Of a stretch of 64,000 nt of DNA, positions 35,967 through 46,699 are shown one piece after another. The notes under the pieces were generated by a model that saw only the letters and a program-made list of their open reading frames with translations, did not search any database and was not told the DNA's origin. Positions within the stretch are counted from its first letter, which is position 1. Every line of letters starts with the position of its first letter. The translations under genes were made by a program, and so were the position numbers. Source of the stretch: Gnetum montanum (Eukaryota; Streptophyta; Gnetopsida; Gnetales; Gnetaceae); NCBI GenBank assembly GCA_015680685.1, contig MNCI01003070.1, forward strand, positions 730,135 to 794,134, given 5' to 3'.

Positions 35967-36808
35967 TGATGAGCGATGAGGTACCCTTACACTCAACCAT
36001 ATGAATATGAGCGTTCACACACAATCCGATCATACTCCAAGGACTAAGTGCTTATGCGTCTTCACAAAACAAGGATGGATTAGGCGATCATGGTCTTCCC
36101 AAGCTTACTTGTATGGCATGATTGTATGGTTAAGTAAACTTGAGGTATGTGGTTTTTATGGTTTTTTATGTTTTATGTTCCTGGTGCTTAAAATAGAGAA
36201 ATGAAATAATTTAATAACTAATTTGACTTAACTAATCAACTAGGCTCTAACTAGTCCTAACACCAGCATCCGTTCCCACTCTTTGTACACATTTTGAACC
36301 AGTGTAACACTATTGGGATTACCAAACGCTAGTCATTATTGGGTTACCAAGTGTTCCACGTATGCTCAAAGTGGTTGTACTGAGTGTGCTTACTTGTGAA
36401 AATTAACAAATCAATAAAAGCAACACCAATTAACTAATGCAAACATTAAATAATTATAAACAACATTAAATGCAATAAATAAGCTATTCTAAATGTTGCA
36501 AGGTTTATCACAAAGTTCATCTTTATTTTCATACACAAGGTGTGCTTAGGTACATAATGCTCGAATAAAAATCTATTCACTTTATGACTCCTACTGCGAA
36601 CACTCAAAAATAATTATAACTCTAATAAGGGAAAACTACAAGAGTTTGGGTAAGGGACTAAGAAACTAACTAACCTATTGCCAAATCAAGTGCGCCTGCC
36701 TCTTATTTATAGGTAATGAGACAGGTTCCAACATTGGATGTTTGATATTGCTTGGCAGGCTCCGATATCGCAGACCTGATATCGCGACCCCAATATCGTA
36801 GCTCATCA
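35967..36808 (-). repeat. 5' LTR of a minus-strand Athila-like element
   Basis: The left end is TGATGAGCGATGAGG and the right end TAGCTCATCA. U3 (36740-36800) has GATATTG, CGATATCG, TGATATCG and AATATCG. The TATA reversed (TTATTTATAG) is at 36703-36712. A PBS adjoins its inner end. The outer end cuts directly into the LTR of the non-coding element (36809). Confidence 0.75.
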
Positions 36809-37909
36809 AAGAGAGATGCCACTATTGTTTGCTCTACATACTGCAGACATGATATTTGTAGCCTCTATTTCTTGGAGTGCATGTCATATTTTCTACCATG
36901 CGCATCGTCGGAGAAAGGAGAGGCTGGACCCCAATGAGAGAGAGGATGGCCCCCAATGTGTGTGAGAGAGAAAGAGAGGCTAGCCCCCTTGTTCTAGCAA
37001 CTACTACGAGTACTGCTGTCATCATAGGTTTCCTAGCTACTGCTTGGGAGAGGGAAGGCCTACTGTAGCTTGCCACTTGCCCCACTACTACTAACACACT
37101 GCTACCTTGGGGGCTCGCCTGCTTATCATGCATTGCATAGGGAGGTCACTTGCTATTGCTAGCTATAGCTACGATGCATTGCCATTGCTATTGCAATTAC
37201 CACCATCATGCATCCTGTTGAAGAGGGAAGAGGCTGGACAATGACGATACACCAAAGAAAGAGAAACCACCATCAGCTAGTTTCCTCTAGAGAGTGGAGT
37301 CCTTAATAGATGATTTGCCTACTACTTGTTGCTTAGTCCTCCCACTGGTGCTAAGAGTCCCCTGCTTCTCCCAACAATCATCTGTAGCATGCCCTGCTAC
37401 TACAAGAGAGAGAGAAAGGAGGCCATCCCCTTATTTTCCCCACAACGTCTACTCCTCTACTTTTATAGTCACTCATTAGGGTGTTTAAATGTCCATGTCC
37501 CATGTTAGTTACACCCACCACCTAGGCCATTTTGCAACTTCCATAACGCTTGGGACCACCATGTTTTATATTACACCATCACTACACACAACTCCTAACA
37601 CCCCCTAGACATAACTTCCACCATCATCAGTTACCACCAACGTAACTCCTATAACGCATGTAACTCTTGGCACCACCATCGTTGGTTATGCCACCTCTAC
37701 GATTGTTATGTAACCCACGTCTTGCACCACCTAGGCTATTACGTCCATGCCATCATGGCATGACAACGTAATTGCTGCCACAAGCTCATCATTATGAATC
37801 GAGCCCCAAGACATGCTTGTACAAATTAACTTTCTTTATGCTTGGTGCTAGAGGATTAAACTTGTTAATCATGGCCCCATGCTTGGCATAGGAGATGTTG
37901 GCATCAACA
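36809..37909 (-). repeat. Truncated 3' LTR of the non-coding element
   Basis: Matches 39243-40503 along its whole length. It begins (minus strand) TGTTGATGCCAACATCTCC and has TATA reversed (TTTATAG near 37460). The GAGAGAGAGGCTAG-type minisatellite has about two units here (36930-36990) against six in the other LTR. About 950 bp corresponding to 38288-39242 is missing. Confidence 0.75.
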
Positions 37910-37922
37910 CTTAGCCCCCAAA
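37910..37922 (-). promoter_or_regulatory. Polypurine tract of the non-coding element
   Basis: The minus strand reads GTTTGGGGGCTAAG immediately before the LTR start TGTTGATG. Confidence 0.65.
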
Positions 37923-38262
37923 CTAGAAATTGCATGCAAGTCCAAGGAACAACACAATCATAGAAATCTTAAAAGGAGATCCAAAAGACAAAGGAAAAAG
38001 TTAGGACTTAGGTAAGGATTGCCAAAACACAAATCTAAAAATGGAATTGGGACAATGAGGGTTTAGAAATTTAAAATAGGATTAAAGATGGATGATGAGA
38101 CTTGGGTAACAAAAATTTTAGGAAATAGGATTTTGGGATCAAAAAATAAAAAGGCATGAAAATTCTTAGAAAATAAAACAAAAGGTTTTCCTAAAATAAG
38201 GATTGAAAATAAAGATTTTAGCCAAGAAAAAAAATTTTGAAATAGGATCAAGAAACAAGTTA

Positions 38263-38281
38263 GGCCCTCCTTCTAGCACCA
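38263..38281 (-). promoter_or_regulatory. Primer-binding site of the non-coding element
   Basis: The minus strand reads TGGTGCTAGAAGGAGGGCC, six bases inside the LTR end. The Tat/Ogre-like element has the nearly identical TAGCACTAGAAGGAGGGTC in the same position (54097-54115). The tRNA was not identified. Confidence 0.6.
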
Positions 38282-38590
38282 AAAATGTGTTGATGCTTAA
38301 ATTTTGGAAGTAACAACACTGGGAAAAAAAACTCATTTGAGAAGATTATTGTCTAGGATGCCTCCCGTATGGGTACAAAATCCTGAGAATAGTCTCAGCT
38401 AGAAAGGGCTATATGACGTTCAAAAATTAAAGTAAACCAAAAAAAATTGGAGGAATTTAAATTGGATAACTATCTTGAACTTCAAGAATTCATAAAAATA
38501 TAGTAGGTAACTAGAAAATTTAAACTTTTCCATGGTCCCTATTGTTGTTGCCAATGGTGCCCACAACTAGGTAGGAATACCTTGATTGCC

Positions 38591-38593
<3 letters not shown>

Positions 38594-38636
<43 letters not shown>

Positions 38637-38646
38637 GAGAGAGAGA
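38594..38646. repeat. (GA)n microsatellite
   Basis: About 26 GA units with one T interruption, inside the LTR of the non-coding element. Confidence 0.95.
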
Positions 38647-39369
38647 TATCTATTTTGGGACTATTGGCGAGATAGTTAACACATCTATCATTATTACGCT
38701 ATTTGCCATCATCTGCGCATGTCACCTCCACTCGAAGGGAGAGAGGTCATTTTCACTCCAAGAATGTTGTCACCCCTTGGCCTCTATTGGTGGGAGAGAG
38801 ACTGCCTACTATAGTTGTTGATGTCAACCATGCAAGAGCCTACCACGTGTGCCACCATTTGTCATGCGTTGTCTATGTTTCTTGCTGACTACCGTGAGTC
38901 ATGCATTTATTGACCACTATTGGGAGCGAGGAAATATAGAACGTCACACATCGCACTGCTTCTAGTGCCTGCAACATTACAACCATTAGAAGCTCCTAAC
39001 ATTCGTCATGTAGTTGGCTGATGTGCACGCCACTGTTGCCAAAGAGAGAAAGAAGAGAGAACCTAGCTATAGTTGCTGACTACTTCCACGCACCTACATT
39101 GTTTGCTGATGCACCTGTAGGAGTGAGGGGAGGTTGAGAGATCCACTCTAATGTTGACTACACCACCTACTATCTTTATGCACTATTGTTGCCATTGGAG
39201 TTTGTGGTTCTGTCCATTGCCATCTACTAGGGAAGGGAGGAGAGAGAGAGACAGATGCTACTGTTATTCGCTCTGCGTACTACAAACACATAATTCATAG
39301 CCTCTGTTTCCTTGTGCACACACGATTTTTTTTACCATGCCCATCGCTAGAGAGAGGAGAGGCTAGACC

Positions 39370-39510
39370 CCAATGAGAGAGAGGCTAACCCCGATGAGAG
39401 AGAGACTAGCCCTGAATATGAGAAAGAGGTTGGACCTGATGAGAGAGAGGCTAGCCCTAATGAAAGAGAGGTTGGTCCCCAATGTGAGAGAAAGGTTAGA
39501 CCCCTTATTC
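39370..39510. repeat. Minisatellite of about 21-25 bp units
   Basis: Six units of the type CCCCAATGAGAGAGAGGCTA in tandem; the same site in the partner LTR has about two. Confidence 0.8.
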
Positions 39511-40503
39511 CCATAGCTACTACAGGTATTGCCACCATCACAAGTTTTCTGGCTACTGCTTGAGAAAGGGGAGGCCTACTGTAGCCTACCACTCATCCCA
39601 CTTTTATTGACATGCTACTATTTGCACATCTACGTCTACCATTTCTACCTTAGGAGCTTTCTTGCCTATCACACATCGCACAAGGAGGTCACTTGTTGTC
39701 GTCAGTTGCAATTGCCATGCACTACCATTACTATCACGATTGCCACTATCACACACCTTACCAAAGAGGGAAGAGGTTGGATGATGTTGATATGTCAAAG
39801 AAAGAGAAACCACCATCTATTGATTTCCTCTAGAGAGGAGAGTCCTCAATAGATGATCCACCTATTGCCTATTGCTTAGCCCCTCCACTAGTGCTAAGAG
39901 TCCCTTACTTTCCCCTGCAACTGTCAGCAGCACACCTTGTTGTTGCAAGAGAGAGAGGAAAGGCTGCAAATGCTGCCCGTTGTCTAGCACCACATCGCCA
40001 CGCCAGAGAGAAAGGAGGCTATTCCTTTCCTATCCCCACAACATCTGCTCTTCCACTTTTATAGCCACTCATTTGGGTGTTTAAATGTCCAAATCCCATG
40101 TCGGTTACACCCACCACCTGGGCCATTACACAACTTTCATAATGCCTAGGACCACCATGTTGTTAGTTACACCACCACCACACGTAACTCTTGGCACCAC
40201 CTAAACATAACTTTTACCATGTTCTTCACCACTGTCAATTACCACCAGTGCATGTAACTCCCAACACCACCACCATCAGTTATGCCACCTCTACAACCAT
40301 TACATAACCCACATTCTACACCACCTAGGCTGTTACGTCCATGCCATTAGGGCATGGCAACGTAACCACCACTACAAGCTTGTCATTATGAATTGGGCCC
40401 CAAGACGTACTTGTACAAATTAACTTTCTTTGTGCTTGATGCCAAAGGATTAGACTTATTGATCATGGCCCCATGCCTAGCATGGATGATGTTGGCATCA
40501 ACA

Positions 40504-43500
40504 GTTACATATGATAAGTTTTATTTATTATTCACTCATTATATTTTGGAGTTTTCTTTCTTTGAAATGAAGAGACATTCTTTGTTGAATTCAAAAGAAC
40601 TATTATTTTTTAACTCATGTATGTTATTTTGAACACAAGTAATATAATTTTGTTAAAGAAAGGGATTTTAGAAAAAGTTTTGAAAGATAATAACTACGTA
40701 AGACCATGGTATCTTAATAGGAATTTTAATAAAGAATTTGATAACATAGTTTTTAAATTTATAGTGAAGGAAAACTATTAACTACAAAATTAATATTGAT
40801 GGAGAATGATGTTGCTATTTTCAATTAAAATAAAGCATTAAATAATCATGACACCTCTAAACTACTATGAGATATTTGATTGTTTTGGGGTTGGGATTTT
40901 TGTGTATGCTTATCGTGAAGTTCTAATCCTATGCTTAGGTTTTAGGGTGTACAATTTGTTTATTTGCCTCAATATACATATTCAAACCATACTTTTGTAT
41001 CACTCCTATAATGTTTTAATATTTTGAGAAAATACTAATTTTTTTCTTCTCAAAGAAGAAAACATTGATACAAAGGTGTTTTCATATATATGGGAATTTA
41101 ATTTTTGTGCTTGTAGGAACCAATAACTTTGCAATTTTAAAATTTCATATTTCTAGATAAAACCTAGAATAGATCTTATTTACACTTCCTTTCTTGTATA
41201 ATCCATTTACTTTTGGTTGACTATCTTGGTACCATTTAAGTTGTCATTTGTCTATTTTGTTAGACTAAAAGGAAAATTTCCTTAAAGTGGGAGGTTTTGT
41301 TGCAAATTTTGTGAACATAATAAAAACAAGAGAATTCATTATAAAAGCAATTATATGTAAAAATGGTTGAAATTCATACAATTATATGGTAAACTCATAT
41401 TGCAAGATAAGATTTTCTATTTAAACATTGTGGTGTTAGCCTAGTAGTACGTCCCCCAACAAGATTTTGTATTTACCAATAGGATTGAAGATAAAATAAC
41501 AAATATTAGTATCACATAAATAGAGAACTTCTTGACTTAATGACGTAATTATGCTAAAATAATAAACTTTTTATTATTAAAGTTATAAGAATAATGGACA
41601 AAATGGGTGAATCATAGTGTATAATAAAGATGCAACAAAAAATTATCAGTTTATAGAGCAATCATATATGGAATGTCACCAAATTAAAAACAATTCATTA
41701 GTCTAAATATAAATAACTTAGAAAAATATCAACACACTTATAATCCAAGTTGATATCATTCCTATATACTATCACTTTGGTTGCAAGATTGTAAAACAAA
41801 CCGAAATTATTGCAACAAAATATATAACAAATAGCACTCTTGTGAACATTTAAATTATATGAAATGAGGATTACTGAAAGAAACATCTCTAAATATAACC
41901 CACAAACTAAAAAATATCTCCCTCTTTTTGCTAAAGTTTGACCTTTGTCACATTTGGAAAGATTTATTTGCTCATTATAATTATTTTTCTCAAATTTGAG
42001 ATTAAACCTCCTAACTTATGCTTATAGTATGCCTTCCATTTCCTCAAAAGACAAGCCCTTTGTTTGAGTGATGATAATCAACACAAAGAAATATTTAAGA
42101 TTAATATTATACTAACTATCATAGATGTAGGATAAACAATCAAATTTGGAACCTAATTATATATGGACAGCCTCTAAATTTGAGAGGATGTATCTCAAAA
42201 TTGATGACCCAAACCAAGGTTCCCATTTCTAGTGCAAAGAAAATAATGTACAAAGCTAACTCTATAAAAAGAAGTCTACATTTACTAGGACAACCATTTG
42301 TAGATGATGATATAGATTGGCTATATAGATACTTTTAATGGTTTTATTTTTGAACAAGCAGGTTCCAACATTAACTAAAATAGAGCCAATAAAAAACCAA
42401 GCTTTGTTTTCAATAACTTAATTAGAAGTTACCTAGAATAATCAAACAATGTAACATCAATGGTAGAAATTTACCTTTGAAACACAAAAACAAAACAAAA
42501 CATTGTTAAAAGTCTTAAGATAACATAACTCATAAACAAGATTGGCTTTGAAGCATATGGTATTACCCTATGATGATGATGATTACTATGAGGTGGCCTT
42601 GAAGCTGTTGGTCTCACTACAAGTAGAAAAGATGATTACAATAACATAGATGTAGATGACTATGAGAGGATTCTTGATGCAAAATTTACCTCAAAGAGGC
42701 CATGTCTAAGGTCATGACATAATTGTTAATTATCCATTGTTGTAGTTTACGTTCCTCCCTTCTTTTGAATAAGAGCATACAAACTTCCTAAATATGCTTT
42801 TATTGCTATTGCCAACATATGTGAATGCTCATGCCCATGGTCTAGAACATGTATGCAATATGGAAAAAAATTAAAACTCAAAAATTGAAAATTAAAATAG
42901 TTAACTTTTGAAATCAAAAACTTAAACTTGCAACCTCTTTTATTGTTCAAAGGTCATACTACTATTCTATCTACCTTGGTTGTGGTTAAATTTATTTTTT
43001 ACATTATTTATATATGTGTTCTTAGGTTCCACCTTTGGCTACTAGCGAGCCCATCAATTATGCATGCATCGACAATGTTGCATTAAATATATACAAAAGA
43101 AATTTGTATGCTCTTCCCTCCTCTGGTAACTCGGCCTTGCCCTTTTCTGAGTTCATTGTGGAAGTTATCCTTGTTGGTGCTTAAAATTTGAAAGAAGCTT
43201 TAGAGTATGCATCTAAAGTGTATTGTGGATTAGTGTAAGCACATGAGTTGCCTAGTCAAACTTGCATACCCATGTGCTTAAGTTAGTGGGTGGCCTTACC
43301 TCGGTTACCTAACCTACACATGTGTTATCCTTATCCCATATTGAAATAAACATGTCTGCAAACCAAACCAAAAACTACTAAAAGAACTTACCAAAAATTC
43401 CCAATGATATACGTAGATCTGGTCCCATTTGTAATTATCACTTTTTTACAACTTTCTAGGCAAGAGCACTCATGGCTTTCTAAACTTGTATCAAAATGTT

Positions 43501-43661
43501 ACTTGAGGTAATAACTTAAATTTCATTGCAAGGTGATGAATTGATACATAGATGATGAAAGTTATTGGAGTGGAAAATTTCATAAAATAATCTATCTTAT
43601 TTTTGCAACATTAATTTACCTCAATGACATCAATTTCATCTCTTACAAACATGATTTGTCC
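40504..43661. other. AT-rich intergenic sequence, no gene recognised
   Basis: No protein domain, LTR terminus or complete RNA gene seen. A lone A-box-like TTAGCCTAGTAGTA occurs at about 41438 without a B box. Confidence 0.5.
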
Positions 43662-43678
43662 ACATATTTATAGTCAAA
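43662..43678. repeat. SINE target-site duplication, left copy
   Basis: ACATATTTATAGTCAAA, identical to 43836-43852. Confidence 0.9.
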
Positions 43679-43835
43679 AGAATGAGGTATTAGCCTAGTG
43701 GTAAGAAACTTGAGTTGGAAGCTTCATGTCATGGGTTCAATTTTAGTGGATAATGTTGAGTTATATAAAGTTCTAATTGGATTATATATCTTGGGTTATA
43801 TCTATGTTTCACTTATTTTTGGTTCTAATACCCCT
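43679..43835 (+). mobile_element. tRNA-derived SINE (157 bp)
   Basis: Flanked by a perfect 17-bp target duplication. The head has an A box (TAGCCTAGTGG, 43692-43702) and a B-box-like GGGTTCAATTTT (43731-43742), the spacing usual for RNA polymerase III promoters in plant SINEs. The tail is not poly(A): it ends TTTTTGGTTCTAATACCCCT (43816-43835), which resembles the LINE tail at 20924-20947. It has no coding capacity and would depend on LINE enzymes. Confidence 0.8.
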
Positions 43836-43852
43836 ACATATTTATAGTCAAA
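43836..43852. repeat. SINE target-site duplication, right copy
   Basis: Same 17 bases as 43662-43678. Confidence 0.9.
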
Positions 43853-44823
43853 TGATGGTGCCATAATTGAATATGATGGGCCAAACCTATTTTTTGGAAA
43901 ATTGGGCTGGAAATTCAAGAGACATGAGAGATTAGAGTCATTCTCTAATTATATTTTCTCATCAATCTTTTAACAAAAGTAAAAATACCCTTGCACTTTG
44001 CAGCATTAAACAACTACCATACACCTCCACCAAGTCAAGGTCCAACAACAAGTGGTGTCAATCATCTGACATGATCATAGTATTATCAAGGCATGCAACT
44101 AGGGCTTCCTAAGCTCCACCAATTAATCTTGCTACAGATGTTAACTCCAACCTAAATCTATCTTCCACACCAATAGTTGTCAAGCCTTTCTATTATGAAA
44201 ACTAACTTATCCAACACTATCACTTCCTCTTGCTTCCCCACCCTCAATTCCATGTTCCACCCACAACAACACTCACACCTACTTGAAGCACTATCTTTTT
44301 ACNTAATTCCATGTCCCACCCACAACAACACTCACACCTACTTGAAGCACTATCTTTTTACCTATAGCTAGTCCACTTTTGATGGCTACAACATGCATCC
44401 TTAATTCTCCATTAACATTCCTAATGACATGAAACCACCATACTCATCTACACACCACTTCCACATTCCTCATCATAACCCTCTTATCATTCCTTCATAC
44501 TTACCACATTTGTAAGAAATCCTCCCTTCCTTACTTACCTCTTGACAACTTAACCCTAACAATGCCCTATTGTTGTAATGTCCCTTTCATGCTCATGAAT
44601 CCATGGATGACCAAGTCCCTAAATGTCATTGATGAAGTAACTAACATAAAAAATTATAGCTCTTTAAAGGCACCACTAACCCCTTTGGCTCATGTCATCT
44701 ACCTTATCTCATAGACACTCTTCTTAGGCTTATCTTTTCAAGCATCACATTTTACCCTAATGATGTCCCTAGGTATGACTACTACTATGAACTTCAACCC
44801 ACTGAGCTTTGGGATAGGAACAC
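43853..44823. other. Intergenic, no gene; contains an N and duplicated flanks
   Basis: No coding domain is seen. The single N at 44303 is bordered by two 57-base copies (44246-44302 and 44305-44361) differing at one base, probably an unmerged contig overlap. The ORF at 44177-44371 crosses it and is not real. Confidence 0.6.
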
Positions 44824-45694
44824 TGATGAAGCATCACTTTTTCAAGAATATCAATTAGTTATGATATTACAAATGCTACATCTTAGTTGGTTACTACATC
44901 ATAGAAGCTACATTACATCTATGTCAACGTATCTCAGTTAGCTGCTACATCATAGATGCTATGTCACATCTATTATATCATGGATGCTACATTGCATCTA
45001 CTATAACTTAGCTACATGCATCCCCATTGATGTATCTCCATCAACACAGCTTAAGACAAGTCAATGCATATGTGTTGATGTAGTCTCCATATTTGCCTAT
45101 AAATATACAAGCATCTACTATGTATTTGACACCATTTGGTCCATAGTGTAGTCAAACTCTTGTCATTTTCTTTTGTAATCTTAGCAAATAGTCAATGAGT
45201 TCCTACAACGTGGATTTGAGTCAATTGTATGGTATCTTATTCAAGTGGCATTATAGCTAGACACATTCCATGAATGATAATAAGATTGAGATTGATTCAT
45301 TTTCATTACAATACGTTGACTTAGAATAGATTTTCTTTCAATGTAATTTACTTCCTATGTAATTAGTTAATATTACATTTTCATGCATATTAATCAATTG
45401 GTGGATTGAGTTTGAATAGTTTCAAGCGTAAACATGCATTCACTTGGTAATCACAGCAACATTATTACTTGGTTTGCTTAGTAACATAATACTTGGTAAT
45501 CCTAGTAGTTGTAGGTGAGTTTAGGATGTGTATGACAAGCTTGAAAAAAGCATTCATTATCCTTAGGATACTCTAGAATTTGTCTTATTATTATTAGTTA
45601 GATTAATTAAATAATTAATTTTCATGTTTTTATATAGCTTAGCCATAGCCACACAACATTAATAATCAGATGCCTCACTTTGAACTAAACCATA
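44824..45694 (+). repeat. LTR of the Athila-like superfamily, interrupted at 45694
   Basis: It starts TGATGAAGCATCAC and follows the family order: U3 with repeated GCTACATCATAGATGC / ATGCTACATTGCATCTA (44875-45010), TATA (CTATAAATA) at about 45098, CACTTGGTAATCACAGCAAC, then CAGATGCCTCACTTTGAACTAAACCATA. The last 200 bp or so, present at 23264-23463 in another LTR, is absent because the minus-strand LTR inserted here. Confidence 0.7.
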
Positions 45695-46584
45695 TGATGA
45701 GTGACGAGGTACCCCTATACTCAACCATATGAATACGAGTGTTCATGCACGATCTGATCGAACCTCGCAGATGGACTAGTTGTGGTATCTAGATAGTTAC
45801 TCATTGATCATAGTTCACTGTCTTCCCACTTGGACTAGTATTTGCTTTGTCACGTATGGTTTAGTCTAGAGTGAGATGTATGATGTGGTCCTAAACTAGT
45901 GCTACTCCTAGAGGAAATGGAAAGTAACTTTGATTAAGCTAAGAGGGAGTGAGAGAGAGAATCTAACTAAGAAAAAATGGGAGGAGAGAACCTAAGCTAG
46001 CTTAAGTTCAATGAGTATCTATTCCTTAATCATCCATACACATCTTGGACCTCATGTACCACTACCACTGGGATTACCAAGCGCATGTCCTAGGTACACT
46101 ACTGGGTTGCCAAATAGTCACACTTAAATGCTCGTGATTAAGTCATACTCATTCCATAATTAATAATAGGAATACGAAATGAGGGTGAGAGAAATTAATT
46201 ACAAAAGAAATAAATAATAATTAAACAACTAAAACTAAGCAAATGTTACAATGATGAAGTAATCTCAATCTTTATTTCTAGTCATGTGTGCGTCTAAGTA
46301 TGTCACACTTAAATAAAGGTGTCGTACAATTACAATCATCAAACTGCGAGCATGCACTAGGAGAAAGGGTTGAGTAGAACTAACAAATGACTAAAAAACT
46401 AACTATCTAAGAACTAATTCCTAACTTACTTTCTCATGTGTCCACATGTGTATTTATAGGCCCACACAGGAGTCACGATATCATGTATTTGATATCATTT
46501 CTTAGGTCGTGATATTGCGTACATGATATCTTGGGTCTGATATCGTAGGTCCAATATCGAAGTCTATCAAATCATGGTTCATCA
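45695..46584 (-). repeat. 3' LTR of the minus-strand Athila-like element, GATATC U3 type
   Basis: The left end is TGATGAGTGACGAGG and the right end ATGGTTCATCA, followed by the reversed polypurine tract TACCCCCACAATT. U3 (46470-46570) has about eight GATATC/GATATT motifs and TATA (reversed TATTTATAGG) is at 46451-46460. It is inserted inside the LTR that begins at 44824, so it is the younger of the two. Confidence 0.8.
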
Positions 46585-46699
46585 TACCCCCACAATTGAA
46601 TGAAAACTTGTCCTTGAGTTAAAAAAATGAGAATAAGCCCAATTAATTACACAATGGATAGGTATGGGATTACTGATTGACTTAGAATTTATTCATGTC

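Larger units (their letters stand above)
36809..40503 (-). mobile_element. Non-coding LTR element (TRIM/LARD-like), 3' LTR truncated
   Basis: Two direct repeats, 36809-37909 and 39243-40503, frame a short interior. On the minus strand the complete 5' LTR is 40503-38288 (2,216 bp), starting TGTTGATGCC and ending GCATCAACA. A PBS follows (38281-38263), then 378 bp without coding capacity, then a polypurine tract and the 3' LTR starting at 37909. The 3' LTR is cut off at 36809 by another LTR. Such elements depend on proteins from autonomous relatives. Confidence 0.75.
38288..40503 (-). repeat. 5' LTR of the non-coding element (2,216 bp)
   Basis: The 9-bp perfect terminal inverted repeat is TGTTGATGC/GCATCAACA. 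TATA (CTATAAAAG on the minus strand) is near 40063. U3 (40070-40500) is full of GTTAC and CCACCACC motifs. It contains a (GA)n tract at 38594-38646 and a minisatellite at 39370-39510. All ORFs within it are low-complexity artefacts. Confidence 0.75.

Noticed and set aside
38582-38821. 79-codon ORF with an Arg-Glu repeat
   Set aside because: Translation of a (GA)n microsatellite.
41430-41460. tRNA-like start (TTAGCCTAGTAGTA)
   Set aside because: Only an A-box-like sequence; no B box, no fold and no flanking duplication found.
42540-42710. Possible exon with an Asp run (GATGATGATGATTACTATGAG)
   Set aside because: Frame closes on both sides within a few codons and no family is recognised.
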